A stretch of 64,000 bases of DNA from Pseudomonadota bacterium (lineage in GTDB: Bacteria > Desulfobacterota > Desulfovibrionia > Desulfovibrionales > Desulfomicrobiaceae), in contig JAHIQM010000014.1 in NCBI GenBank assembly GCA_018902545.1, forward strand, positions 102,693-166,692, read 5' to 3'. Positions 52,264 to 62,699 of this stretch are shown here, one piece after another (position 1 is the stretch's first letter; every line of letters begins with the position of its first letter). The notes under the pieces are model-generated. The model saw nothing but the letters and a program-made list of their open reading frames with translations. It was not told the origin of the DNA and did no database searches. The position numbers and the translations under genes are program-made.

Positions 52264-53697
52264 TTAGTGTTTGAGGACCCAGGTGTCCTTGCTGCCTCCG
52301 CCCTGGGAGGAATTGACCACCAGCGAGCCTTTCTTGAGTGCCACCCTGGTCAGGCCGCCGGGGATGACCTGCACATCACCGCCATGAAGGATGTAGGGGC
52401 GCAAATCCACGTGCCGGCCCTCGAAATGATCGCCGACGATGACCGGTGCGCGGGAGAGCATGAGCGCGGGCTGGGCGATGTAGTTGCGCGGTCTGGCCTT
52501 GATGCGCCCGGCAAAATCCTCGCGTTCGGCCCTGGTCGAGGCTGGACCGACCAGCATGCCGTAGCCGCCGGATTCGTTGGCCGCCTTGACGACCATGGTC
52601 TCAAGATTGTCCAGCACATAGGAGCGGTCTTCGTCCCGCCAGCACAGATACGTCGGGACGTTGGGTATGAACGCCTCTTCTCCCAGATAGTAGCGGATGA
52701 TTTCCGGCACATAGGCATAGACGACCTTGTCGTCGGCCACCCCCGTTCCTGGCGCGTTGGCGAGGCAGACATTGCCCGCGCGGTAGGCGCTCATGATGCC
52801 CGGCACGCCCAAAAGCGACTCCGGCCTGAAGACCAGGGGATCAAGGTAGTCGTCGTTCAGGCGGCGGTAGATGACGTCCACTTTTTTAAGGCCCTTGGTC
52901 GTGCGCATGTAGACGAAATTGTTCTCGACGATAAGGTCCTGACTCTGGACCAGCTCGATGCCGGTCTGCAACGCGAGGAAGGAGTGCTCGAAATAGGCGG
53001 AGTTGTAGATGCCTGGGGTGAGCAGGGCCACGCAGGGCTGGGAGTCGCTCCTGGGGGCCATGCGCAGCAGGAGGTTCAGGAGCTTGGCCGGATAGTCGTC
53101 CACCGGACGCACCCGCGATGCCATGAAGACCTCGGGCAGGGTCCGCTTCATCAGGCTGCGGTTGGCCAGCACATAGGACACCCCGGAGGGGCAGCGCAGG
53201 TTGTCCTCCAACACGAAGAACGTTCCGCTTTCGTCGCGCACCAGGTCCGTGCCCGTGACGTGGCACCAGATCCCGTGGGGCGGATTTATGCCCATGCAGG
53301 CCGGGAGAAAGCCCTCGGCCGTCTCGATGATCTCGCGCGGGATGACCCCGTCCCTTAAAATTTTCTGATCGTGATAGATGTCGTCCAGAAAAAGGTTCAG
53401 GGCGAAAATGCGCTGCTTCAGGCCGATCTCGACATGATCCCAGTCATTGGCCTCAATGACCCGGGGCAATACGTCGAAGGGAAAGATCTTTTCCGTGCCC
53501 TGTTCGTGGCCATAGACCGTGAACGTGATGCCAAGGTCATAGAGCGCCTGTTCGGCCTGTTGCTGCCGCCTGAGCAGTTCGCCTTCGGGCAAGGATTCGA
53601 TCTTGTCGACCAGCAGTCTCGTGCCGTCGCGGGGAACGCCGGGAGCCGAGAACATTTCGTCATGAAAAGGTCCAAGATCATAACCGGTGAATTTCAT
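52264..53697 (-). CDS. Circularly permuted ATP-grasp protein (COG2308 type)
   Basis: A 477-residue protein with the family N-terminal part ([34 protein letters not shown]) and ATP-grasp motifs in a permuted order ([94 protein letters not shown]). It probably joins an amine to a carboxylate using ATP. Ligand unknown. First gene of the cluster; 190 bases separate it from the divergent receiver-PEP synthase-like gene. Confidence 0.92.
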   Translation of the reverse strand: MKFTGYDLGPFHDEMFSAPGVPRDGTRLLVDKIESLPEGELLRRQQQAEQALYDLGITFTVYGHEQGTEKIFPFDVLPRVIEANDWDHVEIGLKQRIFALNLFLDDIYHDQKILRDGVIPREIIETAEGFLPACMGINPPHGIWCHVTGTDLVRDESGTFFVLEDNLRCPSGVSYVLANRSLMKRTLPEVFMASRVRPVDDYPAKLLNLLLRMAPRSDSQPCVALLTPGIYNSAYFEHSFLALQTGIELVQSQDLIVENNFVYMRTTKGLKKVDVIYRRLNDDYLDPLVFRPESLLGVPGIMSAYRAGNVCLANAPGTGVADDKVVYAYVPEIIRYYLGEEAFIPNVPTYLCWRDEDRSYVLDNLETMVVKAANESGGYGMLVGPASTRAEREDFAGRIKARPRNYIAQPALMLSRAPVIVGDHFEGRHVDLRPYILHGGDVQVIPGGLTRVALKKGSLVVNSSQGGGSKDTWVLKH

Positions 53698-53887
53698 AAG
53701 CAGCCCCTGGTTTTGACATAGTTGTAAATTTCATGCGCTGCTGCGCCAATGCTTTCAACAAATCCGTGCCGGAAAGCAAACATTCACAGGTGACATTTCC
53801 CGTATTTTCGGCCACGGCCGCGTTGCCTAAGCGCGGGTTAATTGCATAGACTCGAGTATTCACAGCACAGTTTCACCGGAGACAGAC

Positions 53888-56800
53888 ATGCTCGTCAAGC
53901 CGTCTTTGCAACTTGTGGCCCAAGATTCGGAATTCCGAAAATTTCATGATCTCATGGCCAGGAAAGTTCAGAACATCCTGCTCGTGTCCACGGCGTACGA
54001 TGCCTGGGTCATGGAAGAGGATTGCAAGCTCTCCGAGCGCATCGTGTCCGAATATCAGGGGCTGAACCTGAGCCGCCCGCCCCGTCTGACCTGGGCCTCA
54101 AGCGCGGGGGAGGCGCTGGCCTTTCTGGAGCAGCGTCCGTTTGAGCTCATAATCCTCATGCCGCAACTGGCCGAGCGCGAGGCTCTGGCCTTGGGGCAGA
54201 GGATCAAGGCGCTCGGTCTTGGCATCCCCGTCTATCTGCTGACCCACCGCGAAGTGTTCCTGCCTGGGGAAACCCTGGCCGAAGGCATTGATCGGCAGTT
54301 TGTGTGGACCGGCAACGCGGATCTCCTGGTTGCCCTGGTCAAGAATGCCGAAGACGCCATGAACGTGGAGTTCGACACAAAAAACGTGGGCATCCGCGTC
54401 ATCATCGTGGTCGAGGACTCCCCCCGGTACCAGTCCTGCCTGCTGCCCATCCTGTACCGCGAGCTGGTCGTCCAGACCCAGGACGTCATCCGCGAAGGGC
54501 TCAACCAGGAACACCGCCTGCTGACCATGCGCTGCCGTCCCAAGATTCTCCTGGCCGGGACGTACGAGGAAGCCCTGGCCCTGTTCCGGCAATTTGAACC
54601 ATACGTGCTCGGGGTCATCTCCGATGTGCGGTTTCCCCATGACGGCAAACTCGACGCTTCGGCAGGCGTGGAGCTGCTGCGGGCCATCAAGGCGCAGCGG
54701 TTCGACATCCCGCTGCTGCTGATGAGCAACGAGCCGGACAATGCCCGCAGGGCAGGGGAAATTCCGGCCTGGTTCGTGGACAAGAACTCGCCCAGCCTGC
54801 TGTCCGATGTGCGCGCTTTTGTCCTTGAACGGCTCGGGTTCGGGGATTTCATTTTTCGCAGCGAACAGGGGGAGGATATCTGCCGGGCCGGAAGTCTGTT
54901 TGCGCTTGAGGAGCGTATGCGGACCATCCCCGCCGAGATCCTTGTCCACCATTCCCGGCACAATGATTTTTCGCGCTGGTTTTTCGCGCGCACCGAGTTC
55001 GAGCTGGCCGATCGATTGCGGCCCATGAGCGAGAAGGATTTCGCCTCCCCGGAGCTGTTGCGTGTCGGGGTTATCCAGATGATTCGGGCCAGACGGGAGC
55101 AACGGCAAAAGGGCATTGTCGCCAACTTCAACCCCAAGGATTTTGATCCGAGCACGGATTTCTTCAAGATCGGCAAGGGTTCCATGGGGGGCAAGGCCAG
55201 GGGGCTGGCCTTTTTGTTTTCGATCCTGAACCGGATTCCGGGTCTCGCGGAAAAATACTCCGGGGTGGACTTTTCCATGCCGAGGACCCTGGGCATTTCC
55301 ACGGAAGGTTTTGATTCCTTCGTCAAACTCAACAAGTTCGAATTTCTGGCCGGGGCGGACATGGCCGACGACGAGGTTCTGCAGACTGTCGAGAAGGGCC
55401 GCTTCCCTAAATGGCTTGGCCATCAGCTTAAAGCCTATCTCGCCCAGATCCGCCATCCCCTGGCCGTGCGTTCGTCAAGCCTTCTCGAAGACGCCCAGTA
55501 TCAGGCTTACGCCGGTCTTTATTCAACGATCATGGTGCCCAACAATCATCCCGACTCCGATGTGCGGCTGGCGGAGTTGATCCTGGCCATCAAGCAGGTC
55601 TGGGCGTCCACCTTTTATCAGGCGCCCAAGGCTTTTTCCCGGCGGGTCAGCCAGCGAACGGATGAGGAGAAGATGGGCGTGCTGGTGCAGCAGGTCATTG
55701 GCGAGGATTATGGAGGTTTTTTTTATCCGGCCATTTCCGGAGTCACGCAATCGTACAATTACTATCCCTTCGGGCGCATGAAGCCCGAGGACGGCGTGGC
55801 CACCATCGCCTTCGGGTTCGGCAAGATCGTGGTCGACGGGGGCCAGACCCTGCGCTTTTCGCCCTGCCACCCGAGCATTCTGCCCCAATGTCCCACTGTG
55901 GAGTTGGCCCTGCGCACGGCCCAGACCGAGTTCTACAGCCTGCCTCTGGAACGCTGGCCGTGGCCGCGCACGGATTTTTCCCTCTCCCGCCGCAATATTG
56001 TCGAGGCCGAGGGCATGGGGCCGCTTTCTCTTGTGGCCTCGACCTTCCTGCCCGAGGAGGGGCGCATCCGCGATACGGCCTCCATTCCCGATCGGCCGCG
56101 TGTCCTTCTTTTCGCCCCGGTTCTCAAGCACAAGATTCTGCCGCTGGCGGAAATTCTAAAAGATGTCATGGGCATCGCGGAGTCGGCCATGGGGTGTCCG
56201 GTGGAGATTGAATTCGCGTGCAATCTTTATCCGGACAAGAATCGCAAACCCGTGTTCTCTTTGCTGCAGCTGCGGCCCATGTCCGCCCGCGCGGATCTGA
56301 ACCGGGTGACCATCACCGATGCCGAGCGCGAGAAGGCCTTTTGTCTGTCCACACACGCTCTCGGCAACGCCGAAAAGACTGATGTGCGGGATATCGTTTT
56401 CGTGCGGCCCGACAGGTTCGAAGTCGACAAGACCGTGCAGATCGCCGGCGAGATCGGGCGCATCAACGCCTCTCTTGTGGCCGAGGGGCGCAAATACCTG
56501 CTCGTGGGGCCCGGGCGTTGGGGCACGGCGGACCGCTGGCTTGGCATCCCCGTGGCATGGAGCGACATTTCAGGCGTATCGGCCATTGTCGAGACCGCCT
56601 CGGCGCAACTGCGCGTGGAGCCCTCCCAAGGGTCCCATTTCTTTCACAACATCACCACCCTCGGGATCAATTACATTATGATGTCCGGCAAGGAAGGCGA
56701 GCGCTTCGACTGGGAATGGCTTGAGGGCCACGACGTAGTGGCCGAAGGCGACCACGTGGCTCATGTGCGCCTGGCCGCGCCGATGGTCATCAAGGTCGAC

Positions 56801-56935
56801 GGGCGCAGCTCCCATTGCGCCATCACTCCTGCAGACGGCCCGGCCGGTCGGCGTGAGAGCTTGGCACCTTCGGCTCCTGGGTGCTGCACTCTTGGTCCCG
56901 GGGAATCAGGTTCGCCCGGGCCGTGTGCGCTATGA
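53888..56935 (+). CDS. Receiver-domain plus PEP/pyruvate-binding protein
   Basis: A 1015-residue protein. The N-terminal ~330 residues look like two divergent receiver-type domains (NILLVSTAYDAWVMEEDCKL, PFELIILMPQ; then RVIIVVEDSPRYQSCLLPIL, GVISDVRFPHDGKLD). From ~430 it resembles the ATP/PEP-binding part of PEP synthase (IGKGSMGGKARGLAFLF, SMPRTLGISTEGF, RSSSLLEDAQYQAYAGLYST). A separate swivelling phosphohistidine domain and a PEP-binding barrel are not seen, so it is not a complete PEP synthase. The last ~45 residues are Ser/Gly/Pro-rich. It is divergent from the ATP-grasp cluster. Regulated kinase activity is inference. Confidence 0.82.
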   Translation: MLVKPSLQLVAQDSEFRKFHDLMARKVQNILLVSTAYDAWVMEEDCKLSERIVSEYQGLNLSRPPRLTWASSAGEALAFLEQRPFELIILMPQLAEREALALGQRIKALGLGIPVYLLTHREVFLPGETLAEGIDRQFVWTGNADLLVALVKNAEDAMNVEFDTKNVGIRVIIVVEDSPRYQSCLLPILYRELVVQTQDVIREGLNQEHRLLTMRCRPKILLAGTYEEALALFRQFEPYVLGVISDVRFPHDGKLDASAGVELLRAIKAQRFDIPLLLMSNEPDNARRAGEIPAWFVDKNSPSLLSDVRAFVLERLGFGDFIFRSEQGEDICRAGSLFALEERMRTIPAEILVHHSRHNDFSRWFFARTEFELADRLRPMSEKDFASPELLRVGVIQMIRARREQRQKGIVANFNPKDFDPSTDFFKIGKGSMGGKARGLAFLFSILNRIPGLAEKYSGVDFSMPRTLGISTEGFDSFVKLNKFEFLAGADMADDEVLQTVEKGRFPKWLGHQLKAYLAQIRHPLAVRSSSLLEDAQYQAYAGLYSTIMVPNNHPDSDVRLAELILAIKQVWASTFYQAPKAFSRRVSQRTDEEKMGVLVQQVIGEDYGGFFYPAISGVTQSYNYYPFGRMKPEDGVATIAFGFGKIVVDGGQTLRFSPCHPSILPQCPTVELALRTAQTEFYSLPLERWPWPRTDFSLSRRNIVEAEGMGPLSLVASTFLPEEGRIRDTASIPDRPRVLLFAPVLKHKILPLAEILKDVMGIAESAMGCPVEIEFACNLYPDKNRKPVFSLLQLRPMSARADLNRVTITDAEREKAFCLSTHALGNAEKTDVRDIVFVRPDRFEVDKTVQIAGEIGRINASLVAEGRKYLLVGPGRWGTADRWLGIPVAWSDISGVSAIVETASAQLRVEPSQGSHFFHNITTLGINYIMMSGKEGERFDWEWLEGHDVVAEGDHVAHVRLAAPMVIKVDGRSSHCAITPADGPAGRRESLAPSAPGCCTLGPGESGSPGPCAL

Positions 56936-57549
56936 TTTTCATGCCATTTCTGCAGGGCCTCGGGACGGGCGCAGGCCTCATCATCGCCATCGGAGCTCAG
57001 AATGCCTTTGTCCTGAACCAGGGCCTGGCTCGCAATCATCACCTTACGGTGGCGCTCATTTGCGCTGTAAGCGACGCCCTGCTCATCACCTTGGGTTTGT
57101 CCGGAATGGGCATTGTCCTGGCCCAAAACGAGGGGCTTGCGCTTTGGGCCACCTGGCTTGGGGCGGCCTTTCTGTTCTGGTACGGCCTGCGCTCCTTCCG
57201 GTCAGCCCTGCGTTCGGCAAGTCTCGGGCCGGAAGGGCGGGGGCGCATGGGGTTTGGTGCCACCGTGATCGCGACTCTGGCCGTGACTTTTCTCAATCCC
57301 CACGTTTATCTCGACACAGTGCTTCTGCTTGGCTCCATCGGCGGACGCTATCCGGAGGCGCAGCGCATTTTTTTCGGCGCGGGGGCCGTCACGGCCTCTC
57401 TGGCCTGGTTTCTGACCCTGGGCCTGGGCGCGCGCCTGCTGCTGCCTTTTTTTCGCCGCCCCAGGTCCTGGGCCGTGCTCGACGTATTCGTGGGCCTGAC
57501 CATGTGGGGCGTGGCCGCGTCTTTGGTGGTGCCGGCCTTCGCAGGTTGA
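56932..57549 (+). CDS. LysE/ArgO family amino acid exporter
   Basis: A 205-residue inner-membrane protein with six hydrophobic segments. Family features: GLGTGAGLIIAIGAQNAFVL near the N terminus, DALLITLGLSGMG and LAVTFLNPHVYLDTVLLLGS. It exports basic amino acids such as Arg or Lys; the exact substrate is not known. The ATG overlaps the upstream stop by four bases, so it is translated with the receiver-PEP synthase-like gene. Confidence 0.92.
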   Translation: MIFMPFLQGLGTGAGLIIAIGAQNAFVLNQGLARNHHLTVALICAVSDALLITLGLSGMGIVLAQNEGLALWATWLGAAFLFWYGLRSFRSALRSASLGPEGRGRMGFGATVIATLAVTFLNPHVYLDTVLLLGSIGGRYPEAQRIFFGAGAVTASLAWFLTLGLGARLLLPFFRRPRSWAVLDVFVGLTMWGVAASLVVPAFAG

Positions 57550-57612
57550 TCAGGGGGCTTGCCCCTTTACCCCGCCCCTTCCCCCGGCTATCAACCTCCC
57601 ATCGGAGGAACG

Positions 57613-58056
57613 ATGGCCAAAAATTACGATCCGCGCATGCACACGGCGGAACACATTCTGAATCAGACCATGGACCGGGTCTTTGCCTGCGGGCGCTGCT
57701 TTTCCGCGCATGTGAACCCGGACAAGGCCAAGTGCGACTACCATTATGACCGCGACCTGACCGAGGCCGAGGCCCGGGACGTGGAGGCGCGGGTGAACGC
57801 CGTCATCACCGCCGACCTGCCGGTCTTCGCCGAGAACATGGCTCGCTCCGAGGCCGAGGTTCTCTTCAATCTGGAACGCCTGCCCGAAGGCGCGTCCGAA
57901 GAGCTGCGCATCATTCGCATCGGAGATTACGACGCCTGCCCCTGCATCGGCGAGCATGTGGCGCAAACCTCTGCGCTCGGCGTCTTTCGGCTGACCACCC
58001 ATTCCTTTGAGAACGGGGTGCTCCGGCTGCGCTTCAAGCTTGGGAAACCCCTCTGA
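57613..58056 (+). CDS. AlaX-like tRNA editing protein (AlaRS/ThrRS additional domain)
   Basis: A 147-residue protein starting [20 protein letters not shown] with GGAGG four bases upstream. The zinc motif is made of HTAEH (two His) and CPCIGEH (Cys and His), as in the second additional domain of AlaRS and in AlaX deacylases, which remove Ser or Gly wrongly attached to tRNA-Ala. It is small and lacks the AlaRS core. The next gene starts three bases after its stop. Confidence 0.86.
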   Translation: MAKNYDPRMHTAEHILNQTMDRVFACGRCFSAHVNPDKAKCDYHYDRDLTEAEARDVEARVNAVITADLPVFAENMARSEAEVLFNLERLPEGASEELRIIRIGDYDACPCIGEHVAQTSALGVFRLTTHSFENGVLRLRFKLGKPL

Positions 58057-58058
58057 TC

Positions 58059-60617
58059 ATGGCCAGCCTTCCCGCCCACGGCGGCAATATCCGCTCCATG
58101 GCTACGGCGCTTGGTTGCGCTCCCGAAGAGATTCTGGACTTTTCGGCCAACATCAACCCCCTGGGGCCGCCCGCATGGCTGCGGCCTGTAGTGGCCCGCG
58201 CTTTGGCCGGGACGGCCCATTATCCCGAACCACGGGCAGACGGACTGCGCCGGATTGCGGCCACGCGCATGGGCGTGAAACCTCTTAATGTGGTCGCGGG
58301 CAACGGTTCGTCCGAGCTGCTTTACGCCCTGCCAAGGGTTTGCGCAGCCAGGGGCCTTGGGCGCGCCGTATTGCCCGTGCCCTGTTACGGGGATTATGAG
58401 CGGGCTTGCAACGCTGCCGGACTCTCTTGCGAAAATCTGACTCTGCATCCCGAAACCGGCTTTGCCATGGACTGGCCGAGGCTTGAAGAATTGCTGAACA
58501 AGCCAGCACTGGTCATTCTTGGCCAGCCCGGAAACCCGGCCGGCACCCTGCTCGAACCGGAGCGCATTCTGGATCTGGCCGATCGGCACCCGCAGAGTTT
58601 CTTTCTTATTGATGAAGCATTCGCCGATTTTGTTCCGCAGCTGTCCCGGCTTGGCGCGGCGATTCGTCCGAATCTGTTTGTCCTGCATTCCCTGACCAAA
58701 TTTTATGCGGTGCCGGGACTACGCCTGGGCCTTGGCTATGGCAGCGCGGATGTATGCGCGGCCCTTGCAGCCCTGCTGCCGGACTGGAGCGTCAACGCCC
58801 TGGCCCAGGCCGTGGGCCTCGATGCCTTGCGTGACGACACCTACGCCAGCCAGACCATGGACGCGGTGAGGGATCTGCGAACCGGTCTGGAGGCGGCGCT
58901 CACGGGGCTCGGGGTGAAGGTGTTTCCGGGCAGCGCCAATTATCTGCTCTGTCGCAGCGAAAAACCGGACGCCTTCGCCTTGCAGGAGAAGCTTGCCAAA
59001 AGCCGTATCCTGATCCGCAATTGCGCCAATTATGAGGGCCTCGACGCCCGCTATTTCCGGGTGGCGGTGCGCAGCGCCGACGAGAACGGGCGTCTGGTGC
59101 AGGCCCTTTCAGAAATTTTTGGATCGGGCAGGCCCCGCAGCCAATTCGTGCGCAAAACTCCGGCCATCATGCTGCAGGGGCTCTCGTCCAATGCGGGCAA
59201 AACGGTCCTGACGGCCGCCTTGTGCCGGATTTTCCTGCAGGACGGGCTTTGCGTTGCTCCATTCAAGGCCCAGAACATGTCGCTTAATTCCTTTGTGACC
59301 AGGGACGGCGGGGAAATGGGCCGCGCCCAGGTCCTGCAGGCCCAGGCCTGTCGGCTGGAGCCGGACGTGCGCATGAATCCGGTGCTTTTGAAGCCCAATT
59401 CGGAGACGGGCTCCCAGGTCATCGTGCTCGGCAAGCCCGTGGGCAACATGAGCGTGGGGCAGTATATCCGCTACAAACCGCAAATTTTCGAAACCATCAC
59501 GCGAGCCTACGATGAGCTGTCCGCCTCGGCCCAGGTCATGGTGCTTGAGGGCGCGGGCAGTCCGGCCGAGGTCAATCTCAAATCCCACGACGTGGTCAAC
59601 ATGCGCATGGCCCGTCATGCCGAAGCCAAGGTTTTGCTGGCCGGAGATATCGACCGGGGCGGGGTCTTCGCCTCGTTTGTCGGCACCATGGAGGTCATGG
59701 AGGAGTGGGAGAGGGCTCTGGTCAGGGGATTCATCGTCAACCGCTTTCGAGGCAGGCAGGACTTGCTCACAGACGCTGTCGATTACGTGCGTCGCTTCAC
59801 CGGCATCGAAACTTTGGGTGTGGTGCCTTTTCTAAGAGACCTCGGGCTGCCCGAAGAGGATTCGGTCAGCTTCAAGGAAGCCCGACCGCAGGGCAGGAAT
59901 GCCGAGTTGCGGATAGTAGCCGTGGACTTGCCGCATATTTCCAATTTTACGGATCTCGATGCCCTGGGGCTTGAACCGGACGTGGATTTGCGCATCGCCC
60001 GCGCACCCGGGGACCTGGACGGGGCCGACGCGATTATTCTGCCGGGTTCGCGCAATGTGTTCGCGGATCTGGACTATCTGTGGAGTTCGGGCCTGGCTCA
60101 TGCTGTCCTGTCCAGCCGTGCCGAAATAATCGGAATCTGCGGAGGGCTGCAGATGCTTGGGGCGGGCATCACGGATCCGGCCTGCGTCGAGAGTGGCGGA
60201 GTCTTGGCCAGGCCCCTTGGTCTTTTGCCTCTGGCTACGGAAATGGCCGTGGATAAGGTGTTGTGCCAGGCGCGCTGCGTTTTCCTGCCTTCGGGTGAGG
60301 AGATTTGCGGGTATGAAATCCATCACGGCCACACGCATGTGCTGGACGGACAAACTAGGCCGGTCATGACCCGTACGGACGGGACGGTGATCGGTTGGGG
60401 GCGTGAAGACACGATGGTGTGGGGCACCTATCTGCACGGAGTCTTTGATGCCGACGGGTTCCGCCGCTCCTTCCTGGATCGCTTGCGGGTGCGCAAGGGG
60501 CTCGCTCCCCTGAACACGGTGCAGGTGGCCTATGACCTGGAAGCCGCGCTGGATCGTTTGGCCCAAGTGGTGCGGGAAAGTCTCGACATGGAGCGGATCT
60601 ATCGCCTGCTGGACTGA
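58059..60617 (+). CDS. cobD-cobQ: CobD-CobQ fusion: PLP-dependent aminotransferase-like domain joined to cobyric acid synthase
   Basis: An 852-residue protein for cobalamin synthesis. Residues ~1-355 resemble the CobD/CobC-type threonine-phosphate decarboxylase ([35 protein letters not shown], and the PLP lysine in [16 protein letters not shown]). Residues ~370-852 resemble cobyric acid synthase, which amidates side chains: P-loop [32 protein letters not shown] and glutaminase Cys in [10 protein letters not shown] with HHGHT. Cobalamin steps that are usually separate genes are thus joined. No cobalamin riboswitch was seen upstream. It is three bases after the AlaX gene. Confidence 0.9.
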   Translation: MASLPAHGGNIRSMATALGCAPEEILDFSANINPLGPPAWLRPVVARALAGTAHYPEPRADGLRRIAATRMGVKPLNVVAGNGSSELLYALPRVCAARGLGRAVLPVPCYGDYERACNAAGLSCENLTLHPETGFAMDWPRLEELLNKPALVILGQPGNPAGTLLEPERILDLADRHPQSFFLIDEAFADFVPQLSRLGAAIRPNLFVLHSLTKFYAVPGLRLGLGYGSADVCAALAALLPDWSVNALAQAVGLDALRDDTYASQTMDAVRDLRTGLEAALTGLGVKVFPGSANYLLCRSEKPDAFALQEKLAKSRILIRNCANYEGLDARYFRVAVRSADENGRLVQALSEIFGSGRPRSQFVRKTPAIMLQGLSSNAGKTVLTAALCRIFLQDGLCVAPFKAQNMSLNSFVTRDGGEMGRAQVLQAQACRLEPDVRMNPVLLKPNSETGSQVIVLGKPVGNMSVGQYIRYKPQIFETITRAYDELSASAQVMVLEGAGSPAEVNLKSHDVVNMRMARHAEAKVLLAGDIDRGGVFASFVGTMEVMEEWERALVRGFIVNRFRGRQDLLTDAVDYVRRFTGIETLGVVPFLRDLGLPEEDSVSFKEARPQGRNAELRIVAVDLPHISNFTDLDALGLEPDVDLRIARAPGDLDGADAIILPGSRNVFADLDYLWSSGLAHAVLSSRAEIIGICGGLQMLGAGITDPACVESGGVLARPLGLLPLATEMAVDKVLCQARCVFLPSGEEICGYEIHHGHTHVLDGQTRPVMTRTDGTVIGWGREDTMVWGTYLHGVFDADGFRRSFLDRLRVRKGLAPLNTVQVAYDLEAALDRLAQVVRESLDMERIYRLLD

Positions 60618-60627
60618 TGGCGGCCGT

Positions 60628-62580
60628 TCAAACGCTTTTCAACACGCGCACGCTTGTCTCGTAATAGGGCGTACCGCGCCCCACGGTGCTTGAAATATCC
60701 GTGGTGAGTCGGTTCAACCCGTGTCCGGCCTTGAGCCAGCCACCTCGTTCAGTCACCAGAATATCCCGCCGTTGTCCGGTTCTGACTCCAAGTCGGGCCC
60801 GTACAGCGCCCATTTGGCTTTCCACGATTATCTCGTCTCCATCACGCAGATTGAGCCGTTCAGCCTCGGCCTGCGCCAGGACTACTACTGGCAGCGGGTC
60901 GTGCTCGGCCATGGTCCGCTCGGAGCAGATAAAGCCGTGCGGAGCGATGGTCAGCAGGCGGTAGGGGTATGCAGGATCGAACCGGCAAAGGTTTCCGGGC
61001 TTAAATTCGGTCATGAATTGGAACTTGCCCGTAGGCGTGGGGAAAATCTTGTCCGCAAAGGGCACCATGGGCGCGTCAAGCCGGAAGGCTCTGCTGCGCA
61101 GGTCCGCCATGGAACACCCCTGTTTCAGGATGGGCGCGCAGAGGTCGCGCAGCCAGTCTGTGATGCTGCGCTGGAACCGGTCGGCAAAGGGAAAACGACC
61201 GGCCAGGTCATGAAACATCCGAAATTCGCTGCGGCACTGCCCCACAGGCGCGATGGCCGGATTGACCGGGCCGACATAATTGTGGCCGTAGCTGGCCATG
61301 ACGTCTTCTTCCTCCAGAAACGTCGTCGCTGGCAAAAAGACATGGGCCTGGTCGGCGGTGTCATCCAGAAAATGTCCGGAATAGACCACGAACTCGGCCT
61401 TGCGGAACGCGGCGATCATCTTGGAGGTGTTCGGGGCCATGCACACGGGGTTGGCGGCCGTGACGTAGATCATGCGGATTTGCGGGTCCCGGGCGTTCAA
61501 GATCTCTTCCCCGATGCGCGGCAGCAGCAGGGTCCGGCGCGGCGGGTTCAGATCGTCGCCCCAGAATTTCTGATCGTACGGGCCGTACTCTTCAAACCCC
61601 TGGCTGACCCCGCCGCCGCTGACTCCGATATTGCCGCTCAAGGCGCCGAGGGCGTCGATGGCCCGGATGGAGAGGTGCGCCTCCTCATGCCGGTGCAGGC
61701 CCCACCCAAGCAGCGTTGAAGTGGGTTTTTGCCGCATGAGGGTTTCGGCCAGGAAATGCGCGTCCTCAACGTCAACATCGCAGTGCGAGCACAATTCCTC
61801 GGTGCTGAATTCGGCCAGCAGGCGCAGGAAGCCTTGTGCGCCTTCGGCGTGATTCTCCATGAACGCACGGTCTTCGGCCCCTTCGGCCAGAATGAGCTTG
61901 GCCGCCGCCAGGGCCAGGAAGGCGTCGGTGCCGGGCCTTGGCGCGATGTGCCGGTCCGCAAGAGCTGCGGACTTGCTGGGGGCTGGATCGATGAGCACCA
62001 CTCGCCCCCCGCGTCGTCTGATCTCGCGGATGATGGGCACAAGGCTGACATTGGTGGAGGCGGGATTACGGCCCCAGAGGATCATGGAGCCGCTGTTTAT
62101 ATGGTCCAGGGGGTCATGGGACACGCGGTTGCCAAAGTCGAGATTCTGGGCGCCTTGCCCGGTTCCGCCGCACAGCGAGCCCACGGTCGTGGTCACGCCG
62201 CCGAGCAGATTGAAGAAGTAGCGGTTCAGAAGCTTGAGGGCCGTGCGCTCCCCGTAGCCTTGATAGTAAAGAATGGCCTCGGTCCCGGACTCTTTGACGA
62301 TAGCCTGCATGCGGGCGGCGATGGCGTCGAGGACTTCGTCCCAGGTCGCATCCCGCCAGGGATCTTCGCGGTGGGCGCGGATCAGGGGGCGCGTGATGCG
62401 CTCCGGGCTGTACAGCCGCTTCACGTAGCGCATTGCTTTGACGCAGGCTACGCCCTTGGTCAGCGGATGATTCGGGTCGCCTTGCAACGCGACAAGGCGG
62501 CCGTTCCGTACCGTGGCCAGGAGGCCGCAGGTGCTTGGACAATCTCTGGTGCAGGTGGTGTTTACGATGGTCTCGATCAT
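60628..62580 (-). CDS. Molybdopterin (bis-MGD) oxidoreductase, family member of unknown substrate
   Basis: A ~650-residue catalytic subunit. I chose the ATG at 62580 since the 4Fe-4S site is then at the N terminus (CTRDCPSTCG, then VACVKA); upstream Mets at 62619 and 62646 lack support too. Domains: Fe-S, then bis-MGD binding (LYYQGYGERTALKLLNRYFF, GSLCGGTGQGAQNLDFGNRV, LWGRNPASTNV) and the C-terminal cap (GDEIIVESQMGAVRARLGVR). It carries no twin-arginine signal, so is likely cytoplasmic. It may use molybdate or tungstate, in line with the tup genes. No partner subunit genes are adjacent. Confidence 0.86.
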   Translation of the reverse strand: MIETIVNTTCTRDCPSTCGLLATVRNGRLVALQGDPNHPLTKGVACVKAMRYVKRLYSPERITRPLIRAHREDPWRDATWDEVLDAIAARMQAIVKESGTEAILYYQGYGERTALKLLNRYFFNLLGGVTTTVGSLCGGTGQGAQNLDFGNRVSHDPLDHINSGSMILWGRNPASTNVSLVPIIREIRRRGGRVVLIDPAPSKSAALADRHIAPRPGTDAFLALAAAKLILAEGAEDRAFMENHAEGAQGFLRLLAEFSTEELCSHCDVDVEDAHFLAETLMRQKPTSTLLGWGLHRHEEAHLSIRAIDALGALSGNIGVSGGGVSQGFEEYGPYDQKFWGDDLNPPRRTLLLPRIGEEILNARDPQIRMIYVTAANPVCMAPNTSKMIAAFRKAEFVVYSGHFLDDTADQAHVFLPATTFLEEEDVMASYGHNYVGPVNPAIAPVGQCRSEFRMFHDLAGRFPFADRFQRSITDWLRDLCAPILKQGCSMADLRSRAFRLDAPMVPFADKIFPTPTGKFQFMTEFKPGNLCRFDPAYPYRLLTIAPHGFICSERTMAEHDPLPVVVLAQAEAERLNLRDGDEIIVESQMGAVRARLGVRTGQRRDILVTERGGWLKAGHGLNRLTTDISSTVGRGTPYYETSVRVLKSV

Positions 62581-62699
62581 TTTAGTGCGGGCTGAGGAGT
62601 CATATAGGGCCACGTACATATTCCGCCACTTGTCTCGCATCGTCAACGTGTGGCTGGCCCGCTTGACAATTGTGATTCTCCGTGGTCCCCAACGTGTCC

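Noticed and set aside
57550..57612. Possible riboswitch before the AlaX/CobD-CobQ genes
   Set aside because: Only 63 bases, no cobalamin box or hairpin seen.
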